From: Desulfovibrio sp.
GTDB lineage: Bacteria; Desulfobacterota; Desulfovibrionia; Desulfovibrionales; Desulfovibrionaceae
Reading direction: 5' to 3'
DNA length: 64,000 bases
Assembly: GCA_031279825.1 (NCBI GenBank)
Contig: JAITHT010000057.1
Span: forward strand, 16,878-80,877
Both the position numbers and the translations under genes were made by a program. Below the pieces are notes generated by a model. The model was not told the DNA's origin. It saw only the letters and a program-made list of their open reading frames with translations, and did no database searches. Shown in pieces: positions 10,176 to 19,688 of this stretch (positions within the stretch are counted from its first letter, which is position 1; every line of letters begins with the position of its first letter).

Positions 10176-10610
10176 ATGAATGAATTTATTGATTCCCCTT
10201 TGCTCGGTGCGTTGGCAAGGGTTATGGTGGTGGACATCAGTAGCGACTTTGAGGGAGTGCGTTTTCCCTGCAGGCCTCTCGCTACGTATACGGCGGAGCG
10301 CAACACCGCGCTCGGGCGCTTTAAGGGGCAGATCGGCCTGCCCAATCTGGAAGAGTTCCGGGATGCTCTTAATGATCTCATGTCGAAAAATATTTCCAGA
10401 ATCATTCTTGACGTCGCCGCCGTTCGTCTGACCAAAAGCGCGGTGGGCGCGCTGATAGCCTTTGCCGCCGCCATGCACGGCTATAATAAGCGTTTGTATC
10501 TGTACCGTTCTTCGGCACAGTTGCGTGCCGTATTGAAGGAATTGGGGGTCACGGCTTTTTTTTCGTATCTTGAGACAGAGGATGACATCATCGCTACCCT
10601 GGTATTGTAA
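10176..10610 (+). CDS. STAS-domain protein
   Basis: A 144-residue cytoplasmic protein whose C-terminal ~90 residues have the STAS fold pattern: a strand with RIILDVAAVRLTKSAVGALIAF, a helix, then LYLYRSSAQLRAVLKELGV. The residue phosphorylated in anti-sigma antagonists would lie in the TKSAVGAL segment (Ser present). Such proteins usually act in partner-switching or as polar/flagellar regulators. No anti-sigma kinase is adjacent. The next gene starts about 30 bases downstream on the same strand, so the two are probably co-transcribed. The N-terminal ~50 residues match no domain I recognise. Confidence 0.6.
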   Translation: MNEFIDSPLLGALARVMVVDISSDFEGVRFPCRPLATYTAERNTALGRFKGQIGLPNLEEFRDALNDLMSKNISRIILDVAAVRLTKSAVGALIAFAAAMHGYNKRLYLYRSSAQLRAVLKELGVTAFFSYLETEDDIIATLVL

Positions 10611-10641
10611 CAACCTCTCCTATCAAGCAAGGAAGGTTCCA

Positions 10642-11823
10642 ATGTATTACCTGCATCACTATTTTGATCCGGACTTCAGCCATGTGCGGCTTACCCCCTC
10701 TGAAGAGGGAGACGGCACCGCGAATCCTCATTATCTGGGGTATGTGCAGAATGTCATTGCCGGGCAGGTGTTGGCGGAAAGCGTTGACTTGGAGCAGTTT
10801 CCCGACATGCCGTGTGATCCGCGTTTCATTTATCCTGAAAGGCATCTGCCCGTCGGCCCCAATTGCGAATTTCACCGGGAGAATCCGGACAGAATAGTGG
10901 CTGCGGCCAACGGATACGTATTCTACCACAACGGCTTGATTTCAGTGAAAAAATTGTTGAATGTCCGCGGCGATGTCGGCTTCCGCACGGGAAATATTCT
11001 GTTTGTGGGAGATCTGGCCATACACGGCGACGTGCTGACGGATTTTTCCATACGGGCAAATAACGTGCTGGTAAAGGGACACATTGAAAGCGCCAAGGTC
11101 AAAGCCGTGGGAGATCTGGTCTGCCTGTCGGGAATCAAGGGCGCCAACCCCAGTATGGTTGAGGATGAGCCTATTCAAAGCGCTGATGCGGACGGATTGA
11201 TTCCCAGCACGCTGATTGAGGCCGGTGGCAACGTCCGTCTCCCTTTTTGCGAGCATGTGCAGATCAGGGCGGGCGGCAACCTTATTATTGACGGCTCCTG
11301 CCTGCACAGTACTCTCTATGTGGGTGGCAGCCTGATTATAAAAGGCAGGCTGCAAGGCGGGGCCGTCTATGCCAACAATGTGGTGTATGTCGAGGGGCAG
11401 TTCGGCAGCGACTATACTTCCACTACCAAGGTGATGATGGGCTATAATCCCTTTGACTTCCTTACCATGCAAAAACTGGAAAGTCAGATCGCCTATCTGA
11501 AAAACACGGTAACCTATTTTGAGAAGATGGCCGCCCGTAATGCCGTTATGGAACAAGAGTACCGCCCGCGAGTGCACTTGATGGCCCGCAAACTCAAGAT
11601 TGCCCACGCCAAAAGGACTGCCTTGTGGGGCAGGTTTTCCGTGGATGAGCAGAACGCGCCCAAATGCCGCGTTATTGTCCCGGGCAAAGTCATGCCGGGC
11701 TGTGAGATAGGCATAGCCAAGGCCTTTTACAAGACGCACGATATGGGTTCGAATCTCAGTTTCTCGCTGGTGGATGACGAGATAGTTTCCAAATCTCCCG
11801 CCGCCAGATATACGCAGGCATGA
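10642..11823 (+). CDS. FapA/DUF342-like beta-solenoid protein
   Basis: A 393-residue protein with the FapA (DUF342) arrangement: an N-terminal segment (GYVFYHNGLISVKKLLNVRGDVGFRTG), a repetitive right-handed beta-helix core (residues ~120-270, with GDLAIHGDVL, VLVKGHIESA and GGSLIIKGRLQGG turns), then a coiled-coil-like region around residues 280-330. FapA-like proteins have been linked to polar or flagellar assembly, but function is poorly known. I start at ATG 10642 behind AAGGAAGG and not at the longer ORF start. The 3' end overlaps the next glycosyltransferase by 4 bases. Confidence 0.7.
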   Translation: MYYLHHYFDPDFSHVRLTPSEEGDGTANPHYLGYVQNVIAGQVLAESVDLEQFPDMPCDPRFIYPERHLPVGPNCEFHRENPDRIVAAANGYVFYHNGLISVKKLLNVRGDVGFRTGNILFVGDLAIHGDVLTDFSIRANNVLVKGHIESAKVKAVGDLVCLSGIKGANPSMVEDEPIQSADADGLIPSTLIEAGGNVRLPFCEHVQIRAGGNLIIDGSCLHSTLYVGGSLIIKGRLQGGAVYANNVVYVEGQFGSDYTSTTKVMMGYNPFDFLTMQKLESQIAYLKNTVTYFEKMAARNAVMEQEYRPRVHLMARKLKIAHAKRTALWGRFSVDEQNAPKCRVIVPGKVMPGCEIGIAKAFYKTHDMGSNLSFSLVDDEIVSKSPAARYTQA

Positions 11824-13661
11824 GCAGGCGGCCGGTTGGCGGAGACGGGCTTCTTTCGACTGGAGCAGCGCGTATGGAAAAAGATGCCCGGCTGAGCGCC
11901 GGCACGGCCGAGGCGCTGTACAGCGACGGCCATATTGAGGATATTCGCGTGCGCCGTAACGGGCGGGACCTGCTCATGCTCGGCGCTGCGGGTTCCGCTC
12001 GAGAATTGCGTTGTTTGCCGGCGGAATTTCCCGGTCAGGCCGGTGTGCAGAATGTTTTGCCCGTGCTGATTGGTTCAGGCACGGGCAGGGCTCTTGAAGA
12101 ACTGGCGGCCCGCCTTGAGGATGCTTTTGGCCCCGATTTTTTGCTGGCGGTGATTGACAGGGAAGAGGATATTCTCGCCGTAAACGGCGTACGCGAACGT
12201 TTCGCCGGAAAAAAAGGGATTTTCTGGCCTGTCGCGTCGTCCCACCGCCCTTGCGCTGACGATACCCTCAAAGCGTTGACGATGTGGCAGAACGAGCATG
12301 GAGGCAAAGCCTTTTTGCCCGTGCTCAATCCTTTTTATCTCCGCCTTGATCGGGAGTATTACGCCGCCGTAAAAAGCGCGTGCGACGCCAGCGCTCAAAT
12401 AGATTTCTGGAACCGCGCTCATTATGCCAAGCTTCAGAACTCGTTGCCCCGTATTCTATTGCTCACAAGCACCTACTTTCTCATGGGCGAGATTGAGGCG
12501 GCCTGCATCCGACTGGGCCTTCCCCATCGACTGCTGCAATTGCCGAGGGTAGAGTATGGCCAGGATGAATTCGTCAGAACCCTGCTGACCGAGGTGACGG
12601 ACTTCAGGCCGGATTTTATTTTTACCATTAATCATTTGGGGATGGATCGGGAGGGGGTGCTTGCGGAACTTCTGGAACGTTTGCGTCTCCCGCTCGCTTC
12701 CTGGTTCGTGGATAACCCGCATTTGATTCTGTACATGTATTCGCAGTTGCTCAATCCCTGGACGGCCATCTTTTCCTGGGATGTGGACAATCTGGCATCT
12801 TTGCGCGACTACGGTTTTGAACGCGTTGCCTACCTGCCGCTGGGGACGGATGTCCATCGTTTTCTGCCTCCGGATCACACTCCGGGATGGAGCGGCCTGC
12901 CGGATCCGCCCAAAGCCTGGAACGGCGAAGTGGCCTTTGTGGGTAATTCCATGCATAGTAAAGTCGCCGCCCGTATCGAACGTACCTCGTTCCCGCCGGA
13001 ACTGCTCGCCGGTTATCAGGATATCGCCGCGGGTTTTGCCGCGACTGACGAGCGATTCGTACGCGCCTACCTCATGCGGAACCACCCTGCGCTACTGCCC
13101 TGTTTCGACGGTCTTGAGAGCGTGGAAGTCAAGTTGAGCTATGAAGCCATGATCACATGGGAGGCTACGCGGCAATACCGGTTATCCTGCGTGGAAGGCA
13201 TTTTGCCCTTTGCTCCGCTTATTGTGGGAGATAGCGGCTGGAAGGATATATTCGCCGAAAGAGATGCGGCGCGCGGTTTTAAGGCTTCCTGGCATTATTG
13301 TCCGGAAGTGGGCTATTATGACGAATTGCCGCGTCTGTATCCCCGCGCGGCCGTCAATTTCAACTGTACCAGTAAGCAAATGAAGGGCGCCGTGAATCAG
13401 CGGGTTTTCGACGTGCCGGCAACGGGCGCTTTCCTTCTGACGGATTACCGCGAGCAAGTGGAAAACCTTTTTGAACCGGGCCGTGAGATCATTTGCTACC
13501 GTTCGCCGGAGGAGGCCGGCGATCTCGCGCGTTATTACCTTGCGCATCCGGAGGCGCGTCTTGCCGTTTCCGCTGCGGCAAGGAGGCGCATTCTGAATGA
13601 GCACAGCTACGAACATCGCCTGCGTTCTCTCATAGCCGGAATGCGGGAGTTTTTCGGATAA
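11820..13661 (+). CDS. CgeB-like glycosyltransferase (DUF3880-type)
   Basis: A 613-residue protein. The middle has the pattern of DUF3880 (ILLLTSTYFLMGEIEAACIRLGLPHRLLQLP, then WFVDNPHLILYM and IFSWDVDNLASLRDYGFERVAYLPLGTD), and the end has the GT1-type domain seen in CgeB proteins (YPRAAVNFNCTSKQMKGAVNQRVFDVPATGAFLLTDYREQVENLF). Family members are presumed glycosyltransferases, often found beside surface or flagellar genes. The first ~200 residues are a variable domain. It overlaps the FapA-like gene by 4 bases and is followed after 6 bases by a second glycosyltransferase, so the three genes probably form one operon. Donor and acceptor are unknown. Confidence 0.72.
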   Translation: MSRRPVGGDGLLSTGAARMEKDARLSAGTAEALYSDGHIEDIRVRRNGRDLLMLGAAGSARELRCLPAEFPGQAGVQNVLPVLIGSGTGRALEELAARLEDAFGPDFLLAVIDREEDILAVNGVRERFAGKKGIFWPVASSHRPCADDTLKALTMWQNEHGGKAFLPVLNPFYLRLDREYYAAVKSACDASAQIDFWNRAHYAKLQNSLPRILLLTSTYFLMGEIEAACIRLGLPHRLLQLPRVEYGQDEFVRTLLTEVTDFRPDFIFTINHLGMDREGVLAELLERLRLPLASWFVDNPHLILYMYSQLLNPWTAIFSWDVDNLASLRDYGFERVAYLPLGTDVHRFLPPDHTPGWSGLPDPPKAWNGEVAFVGNSMHSKVAARIERTSFPPELLAGYQDIAAGFAATDERFVRAYLMRNHPALLPCFDGLESVEVKLSYEAMITWEATRQYRLSCVEGILPFAPLIVGDSGWKDIFAERDAARGFKASWHYCPEVGYYDELPRLYPRAAVNFNCTSKQMKGAVNQRVFDVPATGAFLLTDYREQVENLFEPGREIICYRSPEEAGDLARYYLAHPEARLAVSAAARRRILNEHSYEHRLRSLIAGMREFFG

Positions 13662-13667
13662 GCGTGA

Positions 13668-15224
13668 ATGAACGCCCCTATCCTTATTTGTCAAATGCAA
13701 CGCATGGGAGATCTTGTGCTCTCCTTTCCCCTGCTTGCCTGGCTCGCCGAAGTGTTTCCCCTTCATCCTCTTTGGGTGGTGGGTGAACGGATGTTTTTTG
13801 AGCCGCTGCTGCCTCTTTCTCCTGCGGTTACGTATTTTGATTATGGAGAGAAACCTGTTTTTCGAGATCTCTCCTTCCATGCCGTCATTAATCTGAGCCA
13901 TCGACGCGAAGCCGCCGTCCTGGCAGGCGGGGTCCGGAGCGATAGCATCTTCGGCCCGTATCTGGACGCTAAGGGACGTTTGCTCATTAACGGCGACTGG
14001 CACTTATACCGCGCTTCGCTTACCGATAATAACCGGTATAATGTTTTCCATTGGTCGGATCTCAACGCTCTGGATATCATACCGGACAGGATTATGGCGC
14101 GTACCCGTTGGCCCCGTGCGCGCCCTTTGCCGTTGTGCGATTCGCCTGAGCGCAAGGAGGGGGGGCCATGCCGCCGGCACCCGCGTTTCAGGCGGGGTGG
14201 GGCGCGTATAGGTTTGTTTCTTGGCGCCAGCGAAGCGGAGAAACATCCAGGTGCCGGATTTTGGAGCATACTGGCTAAGTGGCTGTTACGGGCCGGCCAT
14301 AAGCCCGTGCTGCTTGGCGGCTCTGCGGAAAAGCTTCTCGGCTCCGCCGTGGCGAATACTTTGCAGGCGCACGCTCTCAATTTATGCGGGCATTTCAGTA
14401 TCAGCGCCCTTGCCCGGTTTATCGGCGAGCTTGACCTCCTGATCGTTCCGGATACCGGCCCTATGCATATCGCGGCATGGATGGGCACGCCGCTTGTCAA
14501 TCTTTCTTTGGGGCCGGTGAATCCCTGGGAGACAGGGCCTTTTGCGCCGGGGCACCACGTTGTCCGCGCTGCGCTTGATTGCGTCGGTTGTTGGCGCTGT
14601 ACGCAAGAAAGCGCTGTGTGCAAGGAGGAAATGACAGCCGAAAAAATAGCTGTTTTTATAGATGCGCTACTCAGCGGCGGCAATAGCGATCTGCCCTCTT
14701 TGGGCAGGCAATGCGGCGGGCTTGAAGTATTGAGAACCAATAGAGGGTGTTATGGTTTGTATGCTTTGGAGGAAGTATTTCGCGCCCCGCCGGTGAAAAA
14801 AGAAAGATACGGCAGAACGTTCGGAAGGGAGATCCCGGACGACAATGCCGTAAGCGCCGGAACAGAAACAGTTGCCGTGCGGCGATCCTTGGCGTTATTC
14901 TGGAAATCATGGTTCGGCACGCTGTTCGGCCGTTTTACCGCCCGGGAAGATTTCACCGCCTGGGAGTCTTTACGGGTGGAACATCCGCATATCTCGGAGC
15001 AACTACGTAACGGCGCCGTCCTCATGATGGCGGCTCTGGTTAAACACATGCGCGGCAATCGCTCGAACGCGCCGGATTTTTCGGATGTCTGGAAGCGGTC
15101 GCCGCCTTTTCTGCATCCGCTTTCAGGCTATATGGACATGTACGTGCAAAACGCGCTGGGCAGCCGCGAATCTTTTCTGTATGCGCTCTCCCTGCTTGAA
15201 AGAATCGCCGCTTTGCCGCGCTAG
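13668..15224 (+). CDS. GT9 heptosyltransferase-like protein with C-terminal extension
   Basis: A 518-residue protein with a GT9 core in residues ~1-345 (ILICQMQRMGDLVLSFPLLAWLAE at the start; LLIVPDTGPMHIAAWMGTPLVNL in the donor domain) and an extra helical region of about 170 residues at the C-terminus that I do not recognise. A basic insert (PCRRHPRFRRGGAR) interrupts the linker between the Rossmann domains. Same-operon position with the CgeB-like enzyme suggests they modify a common glycan. The TAG stop lies inside the CTAG boundary of a 26-bp R-type repeat derivative. Confidence 0.78.
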   Translation: MNAPILICQMQRMGDLVLSFPLLAWLAEVFPLHPLWVVGERMFFEPLLPLSPAVTYFDYGEKPVFRDLSFHAVINLSHRREAAVLAGGVRSDSIFGPYLDAKGRLLINGDWHLYRASLTDNNRYNVFHWSDLNALDIIPDRIMARTRWPRARPLPLCDSPERKEGGPCRRHPRFRRGGARIGLFLGASEAEKHPGAGFWSILAKWLLRAGHKPVLLGGSAEKLLGSAVANTLQAHALNLCGHFSISALARFIGELDLLIVPDTGPMHIAAWMGTPLVNLSLGPVNPWETGPFAPGHHVVRAALDCVGCWRCTQESAVCKEEMTAEKIAVFIDALLSGGNSDLPSLGRQCGGLEVLRTNRGCYGLYALEEVFRAPPVKKERYGRTFGREIPDDNAVSAGTETVAVRRSLALFWKSWFGTLFGRFTAREDFTAWESLRVEHPHISEQLRNGAVLMMAALVKHMRGNRSNAPDFSDVWKRSPPFLHPLSGYMDMYVQNALGSRESFLYALSLLERIAALPR

Positions 15225-15246
15225 AGCCAAAGTTAATCTGCTCTAG
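15221..15246 (-). repeat. R-family repeat, internal-deletion derivative
   Basis: CTAGAGC and GCTCTAG enclose 12 bases. Reverse-complemented, the first 19 bases match the left end of the full R repeats (CTAGAGCAGATTAACTTTG), followed directly by the right-end GCTCTAG. It sits between convergent genes, and its CTAG holds the TAG stop of the upstream glycosyltransferase. The 7-bp stem may also act as a weak hairpin terminator. Confidence 0.7.
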
Positions 15247-15298
15247 ATTCGGTTTCGGCATGAAGTTGCTCGCGCGTATCGCTTGCAAAGTAACAATG

Positions 15299-16252
15299 TT
15301 ATTGGCGGCGGAACAGTTCCTCAAAATAGGCGATGGTGGACGTTAATCCTTCCCGTAGGGGGACTTCAGGCGTCCACCTCAGGTTTTCGCGCGCGAGAGA
15401 GATGTCCGGGCGGCGGCGGCAGGGATCATCCACGGGCAGGGGGTGAAAAATAATCCGTGAACGGGAATTGGTCATATCAATAATAAGCGTGGCCAGTGCG
15501 AGAATGGTGAATTCCTCAGGGTTGCCCAGGTTGAGCGGCCCGGTGAAGGTGTCCGGCGTATCGTTCATAAGCGACATCAGCGCCCGGATCATATCGCTCA
15601 CATAGCAGAAAGAGCGGGTTTGCGTTCCATCGCCGTAAATGGTGATATCCTTTCCTTGCAATGCCTGGACGATGAAGTTGGATACCACCCGGCCGTCGTT
15701 GGGGTGCATGCGCGGCCCATAGGTGTTGAATAGCCTGGCGATTTTGACGCGCAAACGGTGTTGCCGGTGATAGTCGAAAAACAGGCACTCCGCAGCCCGC
15801 TTGCCTTCGTCATAGCAGGCGCGCGGGCCAATGGGATTGACGTTGCCCCAGTACTCTTCTTTTTGCGGATGCCGCTCCGGGTTGCCGTAAACTTCTGACG
15901 TTGACGCCTGCAGTATTGTGGCCCGGACTCGCTTGGCCAGTCCCAGCATATTGATGGCCCCGTGCACGGAAGTTTTCAGGGTTTGCACGGGATCTCGCTG
16001 ATAGTGGATGGGAGAAGCCGGGCAGGCCAGATTATAGATTTCATCCACTTCCACATACAGAGGAAAGGTTACGTCATGCCGTAACAGTTCAAATCGCGGA
16101 TTATCGCGTAAGTGTTCCACATTGCTTTTAGTGCTGCAAAAATAATTGTCGGCGCACAATACTTCAGCGCCTTGCGCCAAAAGAGCCTCACAAAGGTGAG
16201 AACCGATAAAGCCCGCGCCGCCGGTGACCATAACGCGTTTGGAGAGAAACAT
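15299..16252 (-). CDS. UDP-glucuronate decarboxylase-like SDR
   Basis: A 317-residue extended SDR with GGAGFIGSH at the NAD site, the STSEVYG motif and the catalytic tyrosine/lysine in CYDEGKR. The sequence around [13 protein letters not shown] and the length match UDP-xylose synthase/UDP-glucuronate decarboxylases, which turn UDP-glucuronate into UDP-xylose; related dTDP-glucose dehydratases are an alternative. The start is ATG 16252 with AAGGA upstream; the longer ORF to 16333 adds only low-complexity sequence overlapping the next gene. It probably supplies a nucleotide sugar to the nearby glycosyltransferases. Confidence 0.82.
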   Translation of the reverse strand: MFLSKRVMVTGGAGFIGSHLCEALLAQGAEVLCADNYFCSTKSNVEHLRDNPRFELLRHDVTFPLYVEVDEIYNLACPASPIHYQRDPVQTLKTSVHGAINMLGLAKRVRATILQASTSEVYGNPERHPQKEEYWGNVNPIGPRACYDEGKRAAECLFFDYHRQHRLRVKIARLFNTYGPRMHPNDGRVVSNFIVQALQGKDITIYGDGTQTRSFCYVSDMIRALMSLMNDTPDTFTGPLNLGNPEEFTILALATLIIDMTNSRSRIIFHPLPVDDPCRRRPDISLARENLRWTPEVPLREGLTSTIAYFEELFRRQ

Positions 16253-16289
16253 CAGGGGCGTCCTTGTTGGAGAGCGTTTGTCGGGAGAA

Positions 16290-17174
16290 TCAGGGTTTCT
16301 TGCCGTCTGAGACCGAGGGGAACGAAAGGGCATCGCGTTCTTCTGGAGGGGCGGAGTCGGGAGAGGCGCCTTCCGTCAGCCAGGCGGACGCCTTCACCGG
16401 AGTGAGGGGATCGTTGCTCCAGGGGAGGGACGCCTCAACCGGTTGAGCGTCATTGGCCGGGTTTTCGCCGGGGGGATTCGTTTCGGTTGCGGCGTATGGA
16501 GTGCGCAGGGGAGGACTTATGGAATCAGAGGAAAAGGCCGTTATACAATCTTGAGCGCCGCTGCCTCCGCGCCATTTTTTCCATTCCGTCATGAGTTCCG
16601 GATTAAGCTGCACGGCTTTGGCGAATTTCGCGTCGGCCAAATCCTGGAGTTCCTGCCGCTGTTCCTGTATCTGGCAGTAAGAAGCGGCCATATAGAGCTC
16701 TTCTCCCCAATGTCGCCAGAGAGCGGCATCGGCTGGGGCCATGCGGGTCGCCACATGGAATTTCGTATGGGCATTATCCAGAATGAGTCTATCCTGATTA
16801 TTCTGTAATTTGTAGAGATCGTACAGGGTCTGCCCCCAGTTTTGCCATGCTGTTATATAGCCCGAATTGATTTCCGCCGCGCGTTGAAAGCATGTGCATG
16901 CCTCATTATAGCGATGCATGCGCATATTGGGATGTTTAGCCGTACTGGCGGCGGCGGAGAGCGCCTTGCCCCACTTGAGCCAAAGTTCCGGATTCATCGG
17001 CTGCTCGGCGGTAAGTTTTTTATATTGGGTAAACAGGTCGTCATCATGCGGCGGAGTTTCGTTCGGAACGCTTTTGGGTGTTCCCTTGCGGTTTCTGGAT
17101 AATTTGACGCTGAGCGTGATAATGAAGACAGCGACACACGCGGCAGCCAGCATGAGTGTTATTTCGATATCCAC
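16290..17174 (-). CDS. Membrane-anchored TPR-like protein
   Basis: A 294-residue protein with an N-terminal membrane segment (residues 5-24, [19 protein letters not shown]), a linker, then TPR-like repeats ([45 protein letters not shown] and LMTEWKKW), each spaced about 40 residues. The last ~85 residues are Pro/Ser-rich and probably disordered. TPR proteins of this type act as scaffolds; no partner is evident. It lies between the SDR and ntrY genes on the same strand, 27 bases after ntrY. Confidence 0.65.
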   Translation of the reverse strand: MDIEITLMLAAACVAVFIITLSVKLSRNRKGTPKSVPNETPPHDDDLFTQYKKLTAEQPMNPELWLKWGKALSAAASTAKHPNMRMHRYNEACTCFQRAAEINSGYITAWQNWGQTLYDLYKLQNNQDRLILDNAHTKFHVATRMAPADAALWRHWGEELYMAASYCQIQEQRQELQDLADAKFAKAVQLNPELMTEWKKWRGGSGAQDCITAFSSDSISPPLRTPYAATETNPPGENPANDAQPVEASLPWSNDPLTPVKASAWLTEGASPDSAPPEERDALSFPSVSDGKKP

Positions 17175-17201
17175 GTTATCTCCTTGATAAGTATTCGTGT
17201 A

Positions 17202-19436
17202 TCAGGCCAGCGGGAGTTCCATTGTGATGACGGCGCCGCCGCTCTCTCGGGAAAAGGCGCGCACATAGCCTCGATGATCAGTGACAATGGAGCGGACAAT
17301 AGTCAACCCCAGGCCGGTACCGCCTTTTTTGCGTGAGAAATAGGGTTCAAAGATACGCGAACGCCCTTCTTCACTGAGTCCCGGGCCGTTATCAGCGAAA
17401 TCAATGCGAACAAGGTTGAGCGCCGGCTGACAGATGGCGCGGATGCTCACTGCGGGACTCGGGTTGTCTGACTGCAACAGGGCTTCGGCCGCGTTGGTCA
17501 AGATGTTCATAAAGGCCCTGTTGAGGGCGTTTTTATCCATGGGAAGTTGCGGCAAGGGGGCGGGAATGTGAAGTTCCCAGGAGATGTTTGTGTGGCTGTT
17601 GCGAAACAGTTCGGCAATTGCCTCCAACAGAGGCTCCAATCGGCCCGGCTGAGGCACGACTTCAGGGAGTTTGGCAAAGGCGGAAAATTCTTGAACCATG
17701 GACTGGAGATGCTCGACCTGTTTCACGATCAGTTCGGTACTCTGGGTAAAAGCGGGGTCATTTACCTGTTCGCCGAACTTGCGGGCGATGCGCTGGGCGG
17801 AGAGCTTTATAGGCGTAAGAGGATTTTTTATTTCATGGGCGATGCGGCGGGCTACCTCCCTCCATGCGGCCATGCGCTGCATACGTTCAAGTTCTGAAAT
17901 GTCTTCGAAAACAGCCACGGCTCCCTGGTACACGTCATCCGTTGAAAAACCGACCACATTGAACAGCAGGCGGCGCTCTTCATTGCCGATGGGGACACTG
18001 ATATTGCGCCGAGCCCGCGTTTCCGAACGCTGCCTGAAACGCTCGCGTATCTCCTGTGCCATTTTTCCGTAGGATGCGGGCATAAAATCCTCTATTCGAT
18101 TCCCCAGAAGTTCTTCGGGTTCCATGCTGAGAATGTCGCAGGCAGAACGGTTAACCGTGCCAATGTAGCCGTTGCTGTCAAAAGAGACAACTCCGGCAGC
18201 GACGTTATTCAGCACGGTTTCAATATACTTGCTGTGTCGGGCGATTTGTTGATTTCGTATCTCTAGCATCGTATAGGCTTCGGTGGTTTCCCGACGGCTT
18301 TGTTCCAGATCTTGAGCCATACGGTTGAACGAGCGAATCAGCATGCCGAATTCGTCCTGGGAGTTATCGTTCAGACGTACGCTCAAATCGCCTTTGGATA
18401 TGCGATCCGTGCCCGCGGCCAGGGCGAAAATAGGAGATGAAAGTTCACGCGCCAGACGAAAGCCGAACCAGATAGCCCCAAGCATGATAAGGGCCGTTAA
18501 TACGCCGAGACTGCTGTAGAGCATATGTTTCAGAGGCGTTTTAATGCCGCGCAGTTTTGAATATTCCCCGGAGCCGCGTACGATCCGGTCGATACGGGCT
18601 TTGAAGCCCTCGCCCATATCGTAGGCTATGACCAGATACCCGTTTTTTCCTCCATCAACGGCCAATAAAGAGAATATAAAATCGTTTTCTTTGCCCCGTA
18701 TCAAGGTGTAGACGAATCCCTGGCTATTGGCTTGTTCCAGATTGATTTCTTCCCGGGCCTTTTTCCAGACTTCCCGGCTTTCTTTTCCCGCATGCCAGGC
18801 GCGTTGTTTTCCGTCGGGAAAATACAGACCTATAAGGGCCATCCTGTGTTCTCGCTGTTTACGCTCCATAAGCGTATTCATGCCCTGCCCGCCCCAGGCT
18901 AAGCCGCGCTCGAGTATTTCCGTCTTGATCTCCCGCGCTTGAGCCACCGCGGTCATGCCGACTTTTTCATAAACATTGCCTGCCAATTCCAGAGCCGCAT
19001 CCATGGAATTTTCCACTTGATCCTTGAACCAGAAATCCATGGAGAGCTGCACATATTTGGTGGTGATCAAAAACATGAGCAGGCAGGGGAGAAGAGAGAG
19101 CAGCACAAAGGACAACACCAGACGGGTGCGCAACCGGGAGCCCAATACCTGGCGGCGTCTTTCCAGTATGAGTTTGATTCCGTTACGGAGCACCACCAGC
19201 GAGATGCCGATGAGCAGCACGAAATTGATGTTAAACATAAAGACGAAAAGGACGTCGCCGGACTGGAACTGGTGCAGTTGTATGCTGGTGAGGATTAATA
19301 CGACAATAAAGGCGACGGCGGCGAAGAACAGTTCCCGGTGGCGGCGTTCGCGTTCTCGCCGGTATTGCCCTGCCGGAGAAAGCGAGCTTTCCGATGCGGG
19401 TTCAGCCGGAGATTCTGGAAGAGGTTCGGATTGCAT
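17202..19436 (-). CDS. ntrY: NtrY-like sensor histidine kinase
   Basis: About 744 residues. Membrane segments occur near residues 37-55, 62-84, 106-128 and 310-332. They are followed by HAMP (LARELSSPIFALAAGTDRISKGDLSVRL), PAS (residues ~410-515), a HisKA box with phospho-accepting histidine in RRIAHEIKNPLTPIKLSAQR, and an ATPase domain (DKNALNRAFMNILTNAAEALL; DNGPGLSEEGRSRIF; GGTGLGLTIVRSIV). This is the NtrY arrangement, a nitrogen/redox-associated kinase normally paired with NtrX. No NtrX regulator is adjacent here. I use ATG 19436 (GGAG five bases upstream) over the GTG two codons earlier. Confidence 0.85.
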   Translation of the reverse strand: MQSEPLPESPAEPASESSLSPAGQYRRERERRHRELFFAAVAFIVVLILTSIQLHQFQSGDVLFVFMFNINFVLLIGISLVVLRNGIKLILERRRQVLGSRLRTRLVLSFVLLSLLPCLLMFLITTKYVQLSMDFWFKDQVENSMDAALELAGNVYEKVGMTAVAQAREIKTEILERGLAWGGQGMNTLMERKQREHRMALIGLYFPDGKQRAWHAGKESREVWKKAREEINLEQANSQGFVYTLIRGKENDFIFSLLAVDGGKNGYLVIAYDMGEGFKARIDRIVRGSGEYSKLRGIKTPLKHMLYSSLGVLTALIMLGAIWFGFRLARELSSPIFALAAGTDRISKGDLSVRLNDNSQDEFGMLIRSFNRMAQDLEQSRRETTEAYTMLEIRNQQIARHSKYIETVLNNVAAGVVSFDSNGYIGTVNRSACDILSMEPEELLGNRIEDFMPASYGKMAQEIRERFRQRSETRARRNISVPIGNEERRLLFNVVGFSTDDVYQGAVAVFEDISELERMQRMAAWREVARRIAHEIKNPLTPIKLSAQRIARKFGEQVNDPAFTQSTELIVKQVEHLQSMVQEFSAFAKLPEVVPQPGRLEPLLEAIAELFRNSHTNISWELHIPAPLPQLPMDKNALNRAFMNILTNAAEALLQSDNPSPAVSIRAICQPALNLVRIDFADNGPGLSEEGRSRIFEPYFSRKKGGTGLGLTIVRSIVTDHRGYVRAFSRESGGAVITMELPLA

Positions 19437-19483
19437 GAGCACTCCAAAGAGTTCCTGAAGTATAGCAAGAGGTCAGTGCCTGT

Positions 19484-19612
19484 CAGAGGGACTTCAAAAT
19501 GAAATCGCTCGTCAAGCTGCAGCGTAAGCACCGGTTACGTGCACGGGGAGCAGGCGAAACTTGTTTCCGCTGTAAACGGCGAGCGCAACGTTGCAACGTT
19601 AATCTGCTCCAG
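19484..19612 (-). repeat. R-family dispersed repeat, full-length copy
   Basis: On the minus strand this reads CTGGAGCAGATTAAC, then AAACAAGTTTCGCCTGCTCC, GTGCACGTAACCGG and a right-end hairpin degenerate relative to other copies. It matches the repeats at 23154 and 50781 along its whole ~125 bp. It fills much of the 250-bp gap between ntrY and the DUF4390 gene. Confidence 0.8.
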
Positions 19613-19688
19613 AGGCGCGGGCCGGGTCTCGAAGGCTGTTAAACGACAATCCTGTAGCGAAATTGCTCTCAATTGACTGGTTGAAGCG

